From NCBI GenBank assembly GCA_002328865.1, contig DCWO01000007.1, forward strand, positions 38,199-54,429: a stretch of 16,231 nt of DNA. Reading direction: 5' to 3'. This document shows positions 6,275-14,145 of this stretch, one piece after another (position 1 is the stretch's first letter; every line of letters starts with the position of its first letter). The stretch is from Dehalococcoidia bacterium UBA2160. GTDB taxonomy: Bacteria > Chloroflexota > Dehalococcoidia > Lucifugimonadales > UBA1123. The notes beneath the pieces are model-generated. The model did no database searches. It was not told the DNA's origin and worked only from the letters and a program-made list of their open reading frames with translations. The position numbers and the translations under genes are program-made.

Positions 6275-8191
6275 ATGCCCAAGATACTCGGCATAGACCT
6301 CGGCACGACAAACTCTTGCATGGCCGTCATTGAAGCCGGCGAGCCACGCGTGGTTGAAAACGCAGACGGCGGACGAACCACGCCGTCCGTTGTCGCAGTC
6401 AACCCTCGGTCTAGCGAAAGATACGTAGGGACGACCGCCAAACGGCAGGCGGTCACCAACCCTGAAAACACCGTGTATTCGGTGAAACGCTTCATGGGCC
6501 GGCGATTCGACGACCCCAACGTCCAGGCGGACGTGGGGCAAGTCCCGTTCAAGCTCACTAACCATTCCAACGGTGACGCCTACGTGACCATGGACGGCGT
6601 AGAACATGCGCCGCCTGAGATCGCCGCAATGGTGCTCCAAAAACTGAAACAAGACGCCGAGGCGAAGCTGGGCGAATCAATTACGCAGGCGGTCATCACC
6701 GTCCCTGCTTACTTCAACGACAGCCAGCGAAACGCGACGAAAGACGCCGGACGAATCGCCGGTCTCGAGGTTCTACGCATCATCAACGAGCCGACGGCGG
6801 CCTCATTGGCGTACGGTCTCGACAAGAAGACCGAAGAGACCATCGCGATCTACGATCTGGGCGGCGGCACGTTCGACATCACCGTCCTTCAGATAGGCGA
6901 GGGCGTGTTCGAGGTCAAGGCCACCAACGGCGACACACATCTCGGCGGCGACGACTTCGACCAGAAGATCATCGAATGGATCGCCGAGGAGTTCCAGAAG
7001 GAACAGGGCATCGACCTGCAGCAGGACCGAATGGCCCTTCAGCGTCTTCGTGAGGCGGCCGAGCGAGCCAAGATCGAGCTCTCGACACTGATGCAGACCG
7101 AGATCAACCTGCCGTTCGTCACCGCCGACGCCTCCGGCCCGAAACACCTCATCATGACGTTGACTCGATCAACGATGGAGCAATTGGTCGGCGACCTGGT
7201 GCAGCGCACTGTCGAGCCCTGCAGACAGGCGATGAAAGACGCCGGCGTATCCCAAGACGGAATCGACGAAGTGATTCTAGTCGGCGGGATGACGCGAATG
7301 CCGTCGGTCCAGGAAACAGTCGTCAGCCTGTTTGGCAAAGAGCCACACCAAGGCGTAAACCCTGACGAGGTAGTCGCAGTGGGAGCAGCCATCCAGGCGG
7401 GCGTGCTCCAGGGTGAGGTTCAGGACATCCTGCTCCTCGACGTAACGCCTCTCACGCTGAGCATCGAGACCCTTGGCGGCGTGGCCACCTCGCTGATCGA
7501 CCGCAACACCACGATCCCAACCACCAAGAGCGAAACGTTCACGACCGCCGCCGATGGCCAGACCAGCGTCGAAGTCCACGTTGTTCAAGGCGAACGCGCG
7601 ATGGCTGCCGAGAACAAGTCGATCGGGCGCTTCATCCTGGACGGCCTGCTGCCCGCTCCAAGGGGTCTCCCTCAGATCGAGGTTTCATTCGACATCGACG
7701 CCAACGGCATCCTGAACGTCTCCGCCAAGGACAAGGGAACCGGCAAGGAGCAGCGGATCACCATCACCGCCAGCTCCGGACTCTCCCAGGACGAGATCGA
7801 GCAGATGGTCACCGACGCCGAGCGGTTCGCGGAAGAAGACACGCTCAAGCGGGATGAGATCCAAACCCGCAACATGGCGGAGAACACCGCCTACCAGGCC
7901 GAGAAATTGCTCACCGACAACGCCGAGGCCATCGCCGAAGAACTGAAGACGGAAGTCGAAGGCAAGGTGGCGGCCGTACGCTCGGCACTCGAGGACAACG
8001 ACGGCGCCCGCATCGAATCGACGCTGCAGGAGCTGCAGGAAGCGGTCCAGCGAGTGGGCACAGCCGTCTACAGCCGGCAGGCGACAGAAGCGACGCCCGG
8101 CGACGAGCCCCCCACGGCCGAGAACAACGTTGCAGACACCGAGGACGACGCCCCCGAAGACACAGTCGAAGGAGAGTTCCGAGAGGTGTAG
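6275..8191 (+). CDS. dnaK: Hsp70 chaperone DnaK
   Basis: The 638-aa product is a full-length Hsp70, the ATP-dependent chaperone of the cytosol. The actin-like ATPase domain has GIDLGTTNSC (6-15, phosphate 1), IYDLGGGTFDITV (192-204, phosphate 2) and VILVGGMTRMP (333-343, adenosine). The interdomain linker is ILLLDVTPLTL (385-395). The substrate-binding beta domain runs to about 500 and the helical lid to about 600. The acidic tail ends VEGEFREV, like other bacterial DnaK tails. AGGAGG (6261-6266) lies 8 bases before the ATG, inside the end of grpE. No dnaJ follows: the next feature is a repeat pair and then a convergent gene. HspR/HAIR control from 5060-5098 is predicted. Confidence 0.98.
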   Translation: MPKILGIDLGTTNSCMAVIEAGEPRVVENADGGRTTPSVVAVNPRSSERYVGTTAKRQAVTNPENTVYSVKRFMGRRFDDPNVQADVGQVPFKLTNHSNGDAYVTMDGVEHAPPEIAAMVLQKLKQDAEAKLGESITQAVITVPAYFNDSQRNATKDAGRIAGLEVLRIINEPTAASLAYGLDKKTEETIAIYDLGGGTFDITVLQIGEGVFEVKATNGDTHLGGDDFDQKIIEWIAEEFQKEQGIDLQQDRMALQRLREAAERAKIELSTLMQTEINLPFVTADASGPKHLIMTLTRSTMEQLVGDLVQRTVEPCRQAMKDAGVSQDGIDEVILVGGMTRMPSVQETVVSLFGKEPHQGVNPDEVVAVGAAIQAGVLQGEVQDILLLDVTPLTLSIETLGGVATSLIDRNTTIPTTKSETFTTAADGQTSVEVHVVQGERAMAAENKSIGRFILDGLLPAPRGLPQIEVSFDIDANGILNVSAKDKGTGKEQRITITASSGLSQDEIEQMVTDAERFAEEDTLKRDEIQTRNMAENTAYQAEKLLTDNAEAIAEELKTEVEGKVAAVRSALEDNDGARIESTLQELQEAVQRVGTAVYSRQATEATPGDEPPTAENNVADTEDDAPEDTVEGEFREV

Positions 8192-8260
8192 GCCGCGGCC
8201 TAGCGCGCAGGCAGTACGAGACTTACGGTCGAAGCGACTGCGCACGCCGATTTTCGTATC

Positions 8261-8397
8261 GTAGGGGAGGGTTTCAAACCCTCCCGCCTGTTTCGCCCGC
8301 ACAGACATCTCGTTCCGCGCCGATCGGTTGGCTTGAGCGCATGCCACGATGGTTCTCGGCGTCCGACCTAGCGAGAGGGTTTGAAACCCTCCCCTAC
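8261..8397. repeat. Inverted pair of a palindromic repeat downstream of dnaK
   Basis: Copy 1 (8261-8287) and copy 2 (8397-8371, reverse) agree at 26 of 27 bases. Each starts GTAGGGGAGGG and contains the near-perfect palindrome AGGGTTTCAAACCCT, so each can fold alone, and the two can pair with each other across 83 bases. The pair lies between the convergent ends of dnaK (8191) and the TfoX-N gene (8428). Neither copy has a following T run. It is a different sequence family from the repeats at 108-214 and 2248-2363 but has the same paired layout. A non-autonomous element or REP-like role is possible. Confidence 0.75.
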
Positions 8398-8427
8398 GGT
8401 GTGCGATCGGTCGCTGGTGCTTCGCGC

Positions 8428-8802
8428 CTAAACATTCTTCGCTCGCTTACGCGGTTTCGGCTTCTTCTCCGGCATCATGGCCGCCCACGTCAGCGATCTG
8501 TGGATCCACTCCTCCATGCGCGGCAGTTCGTCGCGCCACTCGTCGGGGATGGTGACGTACTCGCGCATCGGGCGGCCAGATATCGGCTCGAATTGTGCGG
8601 CGCCGTCTTCTTCGAGAAGCGTCTCCCGTTCCGACTCAGACAGCCTGACGGCGACGCTGTCGCCGAGCAGGCAGAAGAACATGTTCCCGTTCACGAACGC
8701 CGCCAGGTTCCCGAACATGGGCCGCGTGGCGACCCGCGGGTCGTCCGGAACAAGCGACAGGAAGAAATCCTTCGAATGCTGGTTCGCCTTGACCATCGTC
8801 AT
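8428..8802 (-). CDS. TfoX/Sxy N-terminal domain protein
   Basis: The 124-aa product is a stand-alone TfoX N-terminal domain. RPMFGNLAAFVNGNMFFCLL (27-46) and FEPISGRPMREYVTIPDEW (71-89) are the conserved blocks, and a basic tail (KKPKPRKRAK) ends the protein. TfoX/Sxy regulates competence in gamma-proteobacteria. Stand-alone N-domain proteins are widespread in other bacteria and mostly uncharacterised, so no competence role is claimed. The start at 8802 is chosen because GGAG (8815-8812) lies 9 bases upstream. The frame stays open for a further 105 codons, but that part has no protein-like composition. It converges on dnaK across a repeat pair. The 239 bases upstream (8803-9041) hold no supported gene. 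Confidence 0.8.
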   Translation of the reverse strand: MTMVKANQHSKDFFLSLVPDDPRVATRPMFGNLAAFVNGNMFFCLLGDSVAVRLSESERETLLEEDGAAQFEPISGRPMREYVTIPDEWRDELPRMEEWIHRSLTWAAMMPEKKPKPRKRAKNV

Positions 8803-9041
8803 GTTCACGGTCTCCTTTTGATCTGGTCCGTCTACACGGGTATGATGACCGGATCTCGCACAGATTTCAAACTTCTTGGCCACCGCCAGCTTCTGCCGAT
8901 CATCGGAAACACCGGCTCTCGTCTCACGAGCAGCCCCCGGGAACGCGCGAGTGTTTGGCCGAACCATCTCCAGGTACTGGTCCGAGAAAGTGGATGAAGA
9001 GGCCCACCCCTCCAGCAGGCTCGGCCAACGATCCCTGGCGG

Positions 9042-9950
9042 CTAAGGTTCGCTCAACACTAGCGTCCCGGTCTCCCGCGCGTCGTACTCTAATTCGGCGT
9101 GGTTCGACATGACGCACATATACATGTAACTGCCCGCAGGGGGTGAGGACAACACGATCAGTTTCTCGCTGCCCGGCACGACTTTGACATCGATGCCCAG
9201 CTCTTCGATGGTGAAAGTGTGCATGGTGAGGTCACGGTTCTTGATAACGAACCTGACAGGCTTGCCAGCCGGCGCCTCCAATAGAGTGGGTTCAAAATAC
9301 ATATTTCTGATGTCGACTCTGATCGCCGCCGCCTTCTCCTCGTCGCTAACCGACTCAAGGCTTGTGACGTGGAGTGTGCCTGAGACGACCATGAGCCCGA
9401 TCACCACGGCAACTATCGCCCTGAGAGCCCACCGCTCGCCCGCCGCGGACACGTTGCGGGCGGCGCCCCGACGATGCTGCAGGAATCCCGCGAAACCTGC
9501 GACTACTGCCACGATCAACGACACAATGACGGGCATCATAATGCCACCGTCGAAAAAGCTGTTGAAGCTGCCCAAGCCTTGTCGCAAAGTGACGGCGGTC
9601 ATCAGCAGCATCAGTGTCGCCCAGATCGCGGCGATGAACGTTCTCCCGGATCTCCAGGTCAGAACAACGATTACAAGCGTCGGTGTCATGAAAAGCAGGG
9701 CAACGAAGATGATCGGTTCCACCTCATCAATCGTTTCCACACCACCCTGAAGCGCCCATAAGATGCCGACACCTTGAAAGATCACGGCAAAGACGAGTAG
9801 CCCGACGATTGTTACTCGCGCGTAGAAGGGCAGGCCCTTCCATCCACGTTTTCTCTCCTCCTCAGGCGATCCCGTCCTCAGAGGTGAACCGCAGAAGGTG
9901 CAAAAGGAATTGCCCTGGGGGTTGTCTTGGCCGCAGCTAGGACAGCGCAT
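9042..9950 (-). CDS. Zinc-ribbon / five-TM / cupredoxin-like membrane protein
   Basis: The 302-aa product joins three parts. An N-terminal zinc ribbon (MRCPSCGQDN, C3, C6, C17, C20) is followed by about five hydrophobic segments (near 46-68, 78-98, 104-122, 137-157, 175-195) and a cupredoxin-like domain (about 208-300). With the ribbon inside and five spans, the cupredoxin would face outward. Candidate copper ligands are H244 (TMHTF), C279 and H284 in C-x4-H. The usual axial Met five residues after the second His is Y289 here. Electron transfer, copper handling or sensing are all possible. It follows the zinc-ribbon/RDD gene by 45 bases, so co-transcription is likely. The ribosome site is weak (GGAAG). 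Confidence 0.75.
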   Translation of the reverse strand: MRCPSCGQDNPQGNSFCTFCGSPLRTGSPEEERKRGWKGLPFYARVTIVGLLVFAVIFQGVGILWALQGGVETIDEVEPIIFVALLFMTPTLVIVVLTWRSGRTFIAAIWATLMLLMTAVTLRQGLGSFNSFFDGGIMMPVIVSLIVAVVAGFAGFLQHRRGAARNVSAAGERWALRAIVAVVIGLMVVSGTLHVTSLESVSDEEKAAAIRVDIRNMYFEPTLLEAPAGKPVRFVIKNRDLTMHTFTIEELGIDVKVVPGSEKLIVLSSPPAGSYMYMCVMSNHAELEYDARETGTLVLSEP

Positions 9951-9995
9951 GGTTACTTCCGTTTTGGAGAGGTGGTGGAAATCTCCAGGGGTGGT

Positions 9996-10577
9996 TCAAC
10001 TTTTGACCGTCACTACGTGGGCGCCTGTCATCTTGTCATGCCAGCCCTGCTTTTCTGAGTCCCACCCTACCCAAAGGAAGCCAAGGAGCAGGCCAATGGC
10101 TGAGACAAACTTGCCGACAGTCTCCCGGAGGGCAGCACGCCGCAGGCCGAGCACGAGTCCTTCTTGGTTGACGACCGTGATCCCGGCGGCCATCTTGCCA
10201 AGGGTTTGGCCCTTAAGGCCCGTGAGGAGCACAAAGTACAGCACAGGAACGAGCAGCGTAATGGCGACAGACCCAGCAAACATCACAAAGGTGGGGTCCG
10301 GGCCTCCGCCGCCCAGAGCCACGTTGTACCATAACATTCGAGTGACGCTGGTACTGAAGATTACGATTACCACGTCTATGACCCAGGCGGCAAGCCGTAT
10401 CCGGAAGCCGGCGTACGCGGCAGCGGCCAGCGAGACAGCCGGAGGTGGGAAGGCTGTATCGCCAACCACGGCCAACGGGGAGCCACAGGATCGGCAGAAG
10501 CGAGCTTCCGACACGTTGTTGCATCCACAGTTGGGACATATCATAGTTTCTGCCTTATTTTGCGTGATTTCAGTCAT
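9996..10577 (-). CDS. Zinc-ribbon RDD-family membrane protein
   Basis: The 193-aa product starts with a zinc ribbon (ICPNCGCNN, C14, C17, C28, C31), then a Pro/Ala linker and an RDD domain with three hydrophobic segments (near 62-79, 98-119, 157-172). RDD landmarks are RIRLAAWVIDVVIV (59-72) with R61 and D68, GQTLGKMAAGI (123-133) and KQGWHDKMTGAHVV (176-189). RDD proteins are inner-membrane proteins; a few are linked to ion transport, most are of unknown role. AAGG lies 5 bases before the ATG. It is the first gene of a probable two-gene unit with the cupredoxin protein at 9042-9950, which carries a similar N-terminal ribbon. Confidence 0.85.
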   Translation of the reverse strand: MTEITQNKAETMICPNCGCNNVSEARFCRSCGSPLAVVGDTAFPPPAVSLAAAAYAGFRIRLAAWVIDVVIVIFSTSVTRMLWYNVALGGGGPDPTFVMFAGSVAITLLVPVLYFVLLTGLKGQTLGKMAAGITVVNQEGLVLGLRRAALRETVGKFVSAIGLLLGFLWVGWDSEKQGWHDKMTGAHVVTVKS

Positions 10578-10946
10578 CTTTGCCTTCTTTGTTGTCTAGC
10601 TCGGCCTTGCCGATCGCTCGCACCGGCTCATCTACGACTGTATTCCCCTAGAATGTCGCTCTCGTGTTTCGCTGTCGTGGCGATATGCTAACCGCGACCT
10701 ACCTCCTTTTACAGGTACAACAGCACCATGTCCAAGTGGTTCTGCCTACCAATTACGACAGAGAGATACAGATCCTCCGTCCGAAGCACCAGGCTGCCAA
10801 AATCCCTCACCCCTCACGGTCTTCAACCGGCCCGACCGGTGCGTCCTTGGCCATCCCCCAGCCGTTGCCAATCAGCGACGCTCGCTCTAGAATTCACGTG
10901 TCGTGCTGCACTGAGATTGCTTGCGTATTAATCCGAGAGAGTCGAC
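10578..10946. other. Intergenic region between divergent genes
   Basis: This 369-base stretch holds a good plus-strand promoter (10865-10893) and a small dyad ACCGG-N5-CCGGT (10826-10840). I see no supported gene and no convincing minus-strand promoter for the RDD gene. A long plus-strand frame from 10664 only overlaps the start of the PhzF gene in another frame. Confidence 0.5.
10865..10893 (+). promoter_or_regulatory. Sigma-70 promoter candidate for the PhzF/enolase-superfamily pair
   Basis: TTGCCA (10865-10870), a 17-base spacer and TAGAAT (10888-10893), each one base from consensus. Transcription would start near 10900, about 47 bases before the PhzF ATG. Confidence 0.6.
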
Positions 10947-11735
10947 ATGACGATACCCATCTACACCGTCGATGCGTTCACCGCCGGGCCGTTCAAAGGA
11001 AATCCCGCGGGGGTGTGCTTGCTCGACGCTCCGGCGGAGGTCGAGTGGATGCAGGCTGTGGCTCGGGAGATGAACCTGTCCGAAACCGCCTTCCTTCTCC
11101 GGCGGGACGACGGCATCGACTTACGCTGGTTCACGCCGGCCGTCGAGGTGGACCTTTGCGGGCACGCGACGCTGGCTAGCTCCCACATCCTCTGGGAAAC
11201 CGGTGTACTGGCGACACGGCAACAGGCCCGCTTCCACACTCGAAGCGGGCTCCTGACAGCTTCGCGAAACAATGAGTTGATCGAGATGGATTTCCCCGCA
11301 GATCCGACGCGCCCCTCCGAGGCGCCCGCGGAACTGCTGGATGCATTGGGTGCGCCGCCGACCAGCGTGCACCAAAGCCGTCACCACTACCTTTTCGACA
11401 TGGGATCAGAGGAAGCGGTGCGCAGCCTACAACCGGACTTCGCGGCTCTGGCGCGCAATGCGGACTTCGGCGTCATCGTCACGTGTGCGTCAGAGTCGGC
11501 AGAGTACGATTTCGTTTCGAGGTTCTTCGCACCCGCGGTCGGGATCGACGAAGACCCGGTGACCGGAGCGGCGCACTGTTGCCTCAGCCCATTCTGGAGT
11601 GAACGACTTGGAAGCGACAGTCTGGTCGGCTACCAGGCATCGGCCAGAGGCGGCGTCGTCAGAGTGAAGTCGGCGGGAGATCACGTGCTATTGGGCGGTG
11701 AGGCCGTAACCGTAATGAAAGGTGAGCTCGGATGA
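10947..11735 (+). CDS. PhzF-family isomerase/epimerase-like protein
   Basis: The 262-aa product is a PhzF-family protein, built from two diaminopimelate-epimerase-like halves. Conserved blocks are FKGNPAGVCLL (16-26), MNLSETAFLL (42-51) with the catalytic-type E46, LCGHATLASS (70-79) and GIDEDPVTGAAHCCL (199-213) with the active-site Asp. Characterised members isomerise or tautomerise small acids, as PhzF does in phenazine synthesis, but most are unassigned. No phenazine genes are present here. A good promoter lies 47 bases upstream; the ribosome site is a weak GAGAG. The stop codon overlaps the next start (ATGA at 11732-11735), so it is probably translationally coupled to the enolase-superfamily gene and may act on the same substrate. 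Confidence 0.9.
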   Translation: MTIPIYTVDAFTAGPFKGNPAGVCLLDAPAEVEWMQAVAREMNLSETAFLLRRDDGIDLRWFTPAVEVDLCGHATLASSHILWETGVLATRQQARFHTRSGLLTASRNNELIEMDFPADPTRPSEAPAELLDALGAPPTSVHQSRHHYLFDMGSEEAVRSLQPDFAALARNADFGVIVTCASESAEYDFVSRFFAPAVGIDEDPVTGAAHCCLSPFWSERLGSDSLVGYQASARGGVVRVKSAGDHVLLGGEAVTVMKGELG

Positions 11736-12868
11736 CGCAGGGCAGATTGAAAATCACGAAAATCGAACTGGTCCGGTTGAGGTTGGTGGAGGAGATCGGC
11801 GAGATCGAACCGGCGTGGGACCTTGGCGGCCGCCTGCACTTCAACCGCGGCGGTGGGCAGATCGTGCGGGTGCACACCGACCAAGGAATCACGGGAATCG
11901 GGCCCGCTGTCGACGAACGGATCATCGCTGCCGCTAGCGCTCACCTCGTCGGGCAGGACCCGTTCGACACCGAGAAGCACGTGGGCCGGCTCCGATACTA
12001 CGTACAAGGAACGCCATACCGCGGGGTCGCGGGCATCGACATCGCTCTCTGGGACATCATCGGCAAGGCGAGCGGTCAGCCTCTCTACAAGCTGTGGGGC
12101 GGCGCCAAGGACAAGGTTATCCCGTACGCCAGCATGGTCAAGCTCTCGACGCCGGAGGAGCGAGCCGAACGCGCCACCGAGTTCATGGAGCAGGGCTGGA
12201 AGGCGCTGAAGATGCGCATCCACCACGAGACGCTGGCCCAGGACGTCGAAGCCGTCGAAGCGGTTCGCGGCGCGGTCGGCGACCGTATGGAGATAATGGT
12301 CGACGCCAATCAAGCCCAGTCCTCGGGCGACTGGCAACCGGGTTTTCAGTGGGACTACCGTCGGGCGGTGGAGACGGCTCGCGAGCTTCAACGACTCGAC
12401 TGCTACTGGTTGGAGGAGCCGCTGCCCAGACACTACTACGATCAACTGTCGCGGCTCCAAGCGCAGGTCGACATCCCCATCGCGGGCGGCGAGAACAACG
12501 AACACGTCCACGAATTCCTGACGATGTGTCAGGACGGGGTTTACGATCTCCTTCAACCCGAGAGCATGGTCCTCGACGGCATCACTGCGAGCCGGAAGAT
12601 CGGAGTGATGGCTGAGGTGTTCGGCAAGAAGCTGGTCCCACATCACGGAGGCGGCGACATCGGAGTGATCGCACATCTGCATCTGGTGGCGTCATGGCCT
12701 CACGCGCCGTTCCTGGAGCTTCTGCACGAACCGCCGATCGGCGACTACCGGCATCGCTTCTCGATCATGACCAACGCACCCGAGGTGGACTCGGAAGGAT
12801 ACATGGCAGTGCCGCAGGGGCCGGGCCTCGGCGTGGAGATCGACGAAGACCTGATCGAGAAGAGTTAA
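11732..12868 (+). CDS. Enolase-superfamily enzyme (mandelate racemase/muconate lactonizing type)
   Basis: The 378-aa product has the capping domain (about 1-125) and TIM barrel of the mandelate racemase subgroup. Such enzymes abstract a proton alpha to a carboxylate, using Mg2+. WKALKMRI (156-163) gives the K160-x-R162 motif at the second strand. Likely Mg ligands are D191 (VDANQ), a Glu in WLEEP (226-230) and E254 (GGENN). PHHGGG (303-308) supplies the seventh-strand His base. The partner on strand six reads QPE (275-277), where an Asp is common. Acid-sugar dehydration or racemisation are the usual activities, but the substrate is unresolved. It is coupled to the PhzF gene by a 4-base overlap. 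Its stop overlaps the convergent alanine dehydrogenase stop. Confidence 0.9.
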   Translation: MTQGRLKITKIELVRLRLVEEIGEIEPAWDLGGRLHFNRGGGQIVRVHTDQGITGIGPAVDERIIAAASAHLVGQDPFDTEKHVGRLRYYVQGTPYRGVAGIDIALWDIIGKASGQPLYKLWGGAKDKVIPYASMVKLSTPEERAERATEFMEQGWKALKMRIHHETLAQDVEAVEAVRGAVGDRMEIMVDANQAQSSGDWQPGFQWDYRRAVETARELQRLDCYWLEEPLPRHYYDQLSRLQAQVDIPIAGGENNEHVHEFLTMCQDGVYDLLQPESMVLDGITASRKIGVMAEVFGKKLVPHHGGGDIGVIAHLHLVASWPHAPFLELLHEPPIGDYRHRFSIMTNAPEVDSEGYMAVPQGPGLGVEIDEDLIEKS

Positions 12869-13983
12869 GCCGCCAGGGCTTCCTCCAAGTCAACGTGTTC
12901 GAGTCTCAAAGCTTCGGCGACCGCCTTGTGGGTCACGTACCCGTCGAGGGTGTTGACTCCACGGGCGATGGGCCGCTCGGTTTGGATGGCCTTGTGCAAG
13001 CCGAGATTCGCCAGCTTCAGGACGTACGGGTATGTGGCGTTGGACAGCGATATCGATGCCGTGTTCGCCACGATGCCGGGCATGTTCGGCACGGCGTAGT
13101 GGGTTACGCCGTGCATGACGAAGGTCGGCTCGTGATGCGACGTCGGCCTGATGGTCTCGACCGAGCCGCCCTGGTCGATGGCGACGTCTATGATGATGCT
13201 TCGGGCGCGCATCTGCTGCACCATCTCGCTCGTGATAACACGCGGCGCCTTGGCGCCCGGAACCAGCACGGCGCCGACGGCGATGTCGGCTCGTTGCAGC
13301 AGTCCGAGCACGGTTTGCGGAGTGGCGAACGCCGTGTCGATGGCGCCACTCGACGCCGGGCTGACATACCTCAATCGATCCAGGTTGATGTCGGCTATCG
13401 TGACGTTTGCGCCGAGGGCATTGGCCATCAGCGCGGCGTTGAAGCCCACCGTGCCGCCCCCGATGATGACCACTCTCGACGGCTCGACTCCGGGCACGCC
13501 GCCGATCAGCCTGCCTGGGCCGCCCAACTGGTTCTGCATCAACGTCGTCGCGATCTGCGGCGCCAGCATCCCTGCTCTCTCGCTCATCGGGTAGAGCAGC
13601 GGCAGGCCGCCGTTCTCTTCTTCGACTGTCTCATACGCAATCCCGGCAACGCGCGAGGCCAGCAGCGCGCTAGTCAAGTCCGGTTCGGGCGCCAAGTGGA
13701 GAAACGTGAACAGTATGTGGCCGGGCCGGAACAACCCGTACTCCTGGATTTGGGGTTCCTTGACCTTCACGATCATGTCGGAGCGGTCGAACACAGCTTC
13801 CGGCCCCAGTGCGATGATGGCGCCGGCGGCTTCGTACTCGGCGTCTTTGAAATCCGCTCCGGCCCCAGCGCCTGACTCGACGACGACAGTGTGCCCGGCC
13901 TTGGCCAGAAGATCGACCTTGTCCGGTGTCAGCGAGACCCTGTTTTCGTCCGCTTTGGTCTCTTTGGGAATGCCGATGATCAT
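12865..13983 (-). CDS. ald: Alanine dehydrogenase
   Basis: The 372-aa product matches alanine dehydrogenase in length and motifs. It interconverts L-alanine and pyruvate plus ammonia with NAD. MIIGIPKETKADENRVSLTP (1-20) is the family N terminus with substrate-binding R15. VKVKEP (72-77) gives the K75 region and FLHLAP (94-99) the catalytic H96. VVIIGGGTVG (171-180) is the Rossmann nucleotide loop, followed by DVAIDQGG and HYAVPNMPG. The start at 13983 follows GGAGG (13997-13993) by 9 bases. Upstream in-frame ATGs would place that site inside the coding region. An extended -10 promoter lies at 14029-14021. Its stop shares bases with the convergent enolase-superfamily stop. Confidence 0.95.
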   Translation of the reverse strand: MIIGIPKETKADENRVSLTPDKVDLLAKAGHTVVVESGAGAGADFKDAEYEAAGAIIALGPEAVFDRSDMIVKVKEPQIQEYGLFRPGHILFTFLHLAPEPDLTSALLASRVAGIAYETVEEENGGLPLLYPMSERAGMLAPQIATTLMQNQLGGPGRLIGGVPGVEPSRVVIIGGGTVGFNAALMANALGANVTIADINLDRLRYVSPASSGAIDTAFATPQTVLGLLQRADIAVGAVLVPGAKAPRVITSEMVQQMRARSIIIDVAIDQGGSVETIRPTSHHEPTFVMHGVTHYAVPNMPGIVANTASISLSNATYPYVLKLANLGLHKAIQTERPIARGVNTLDGYVTHKAVAEALRLEHVDLEEALAA

Positions 13984-14020
13984 CGTCGGATGCCTCCACA
14001 TGCATGAGTGTTCCCCATTC

Positions 14021-14029
14021 ATTATGCCA
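14021..14029 (-). promoter_or_regulatory. Extended -10 promoter candidate for ald
   Basis: On the minus strand TGG followed by CATAAT (14026-14021), one base from TATAAT. No convincing -35 lies at 16-18 bases, but the TGn extension can compensate. The predicted leader is about 30 bases. Confidence 0.4.
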
Positions 14030-14145
14030 GATGACCAACGAGATCATCGAAAGACATACTTCGTGAAGAGTCCTTGAGTTCTGCATCTGGTTGGCACGGG
14101 ATACGAACTTGTGGTTGGCGCCTCCCTTTCGATCGAATACTCGTG

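Noticed and set aside
8189..8202. Perfect palindrome TAGGCCGCGGCCTA at the dnaK stop, considered as a terminator
   Set aside because: The symmetry has no loop and no T run follows; it is probably chance in GC-rich sequence.
8803..9117. N-terminal extension of the TfoX-N protein
   Set aside because: The frame is open upstream, but the added residues are not domain-like, it would overlap the end of the cupredoxin gene, and a clear ribosome site precedes the ATG at 8802.
11681..12682. 333-codon minus-strand open frame opposite the enolase-superfamily gene
   Set aside because: It lies antisense to a well-supported enzyme, has no ribosome site and no recognisable domain.
12694..13875. 393-codon plus-strand open frame opposite ald
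   Set aside because: The opposite strand encodes a complete alanine dehydrogenase with all motifs and a good ribosome site. The antisense translation has the Arg/Gly/His-rich composition of a GC-rich shadow frame.
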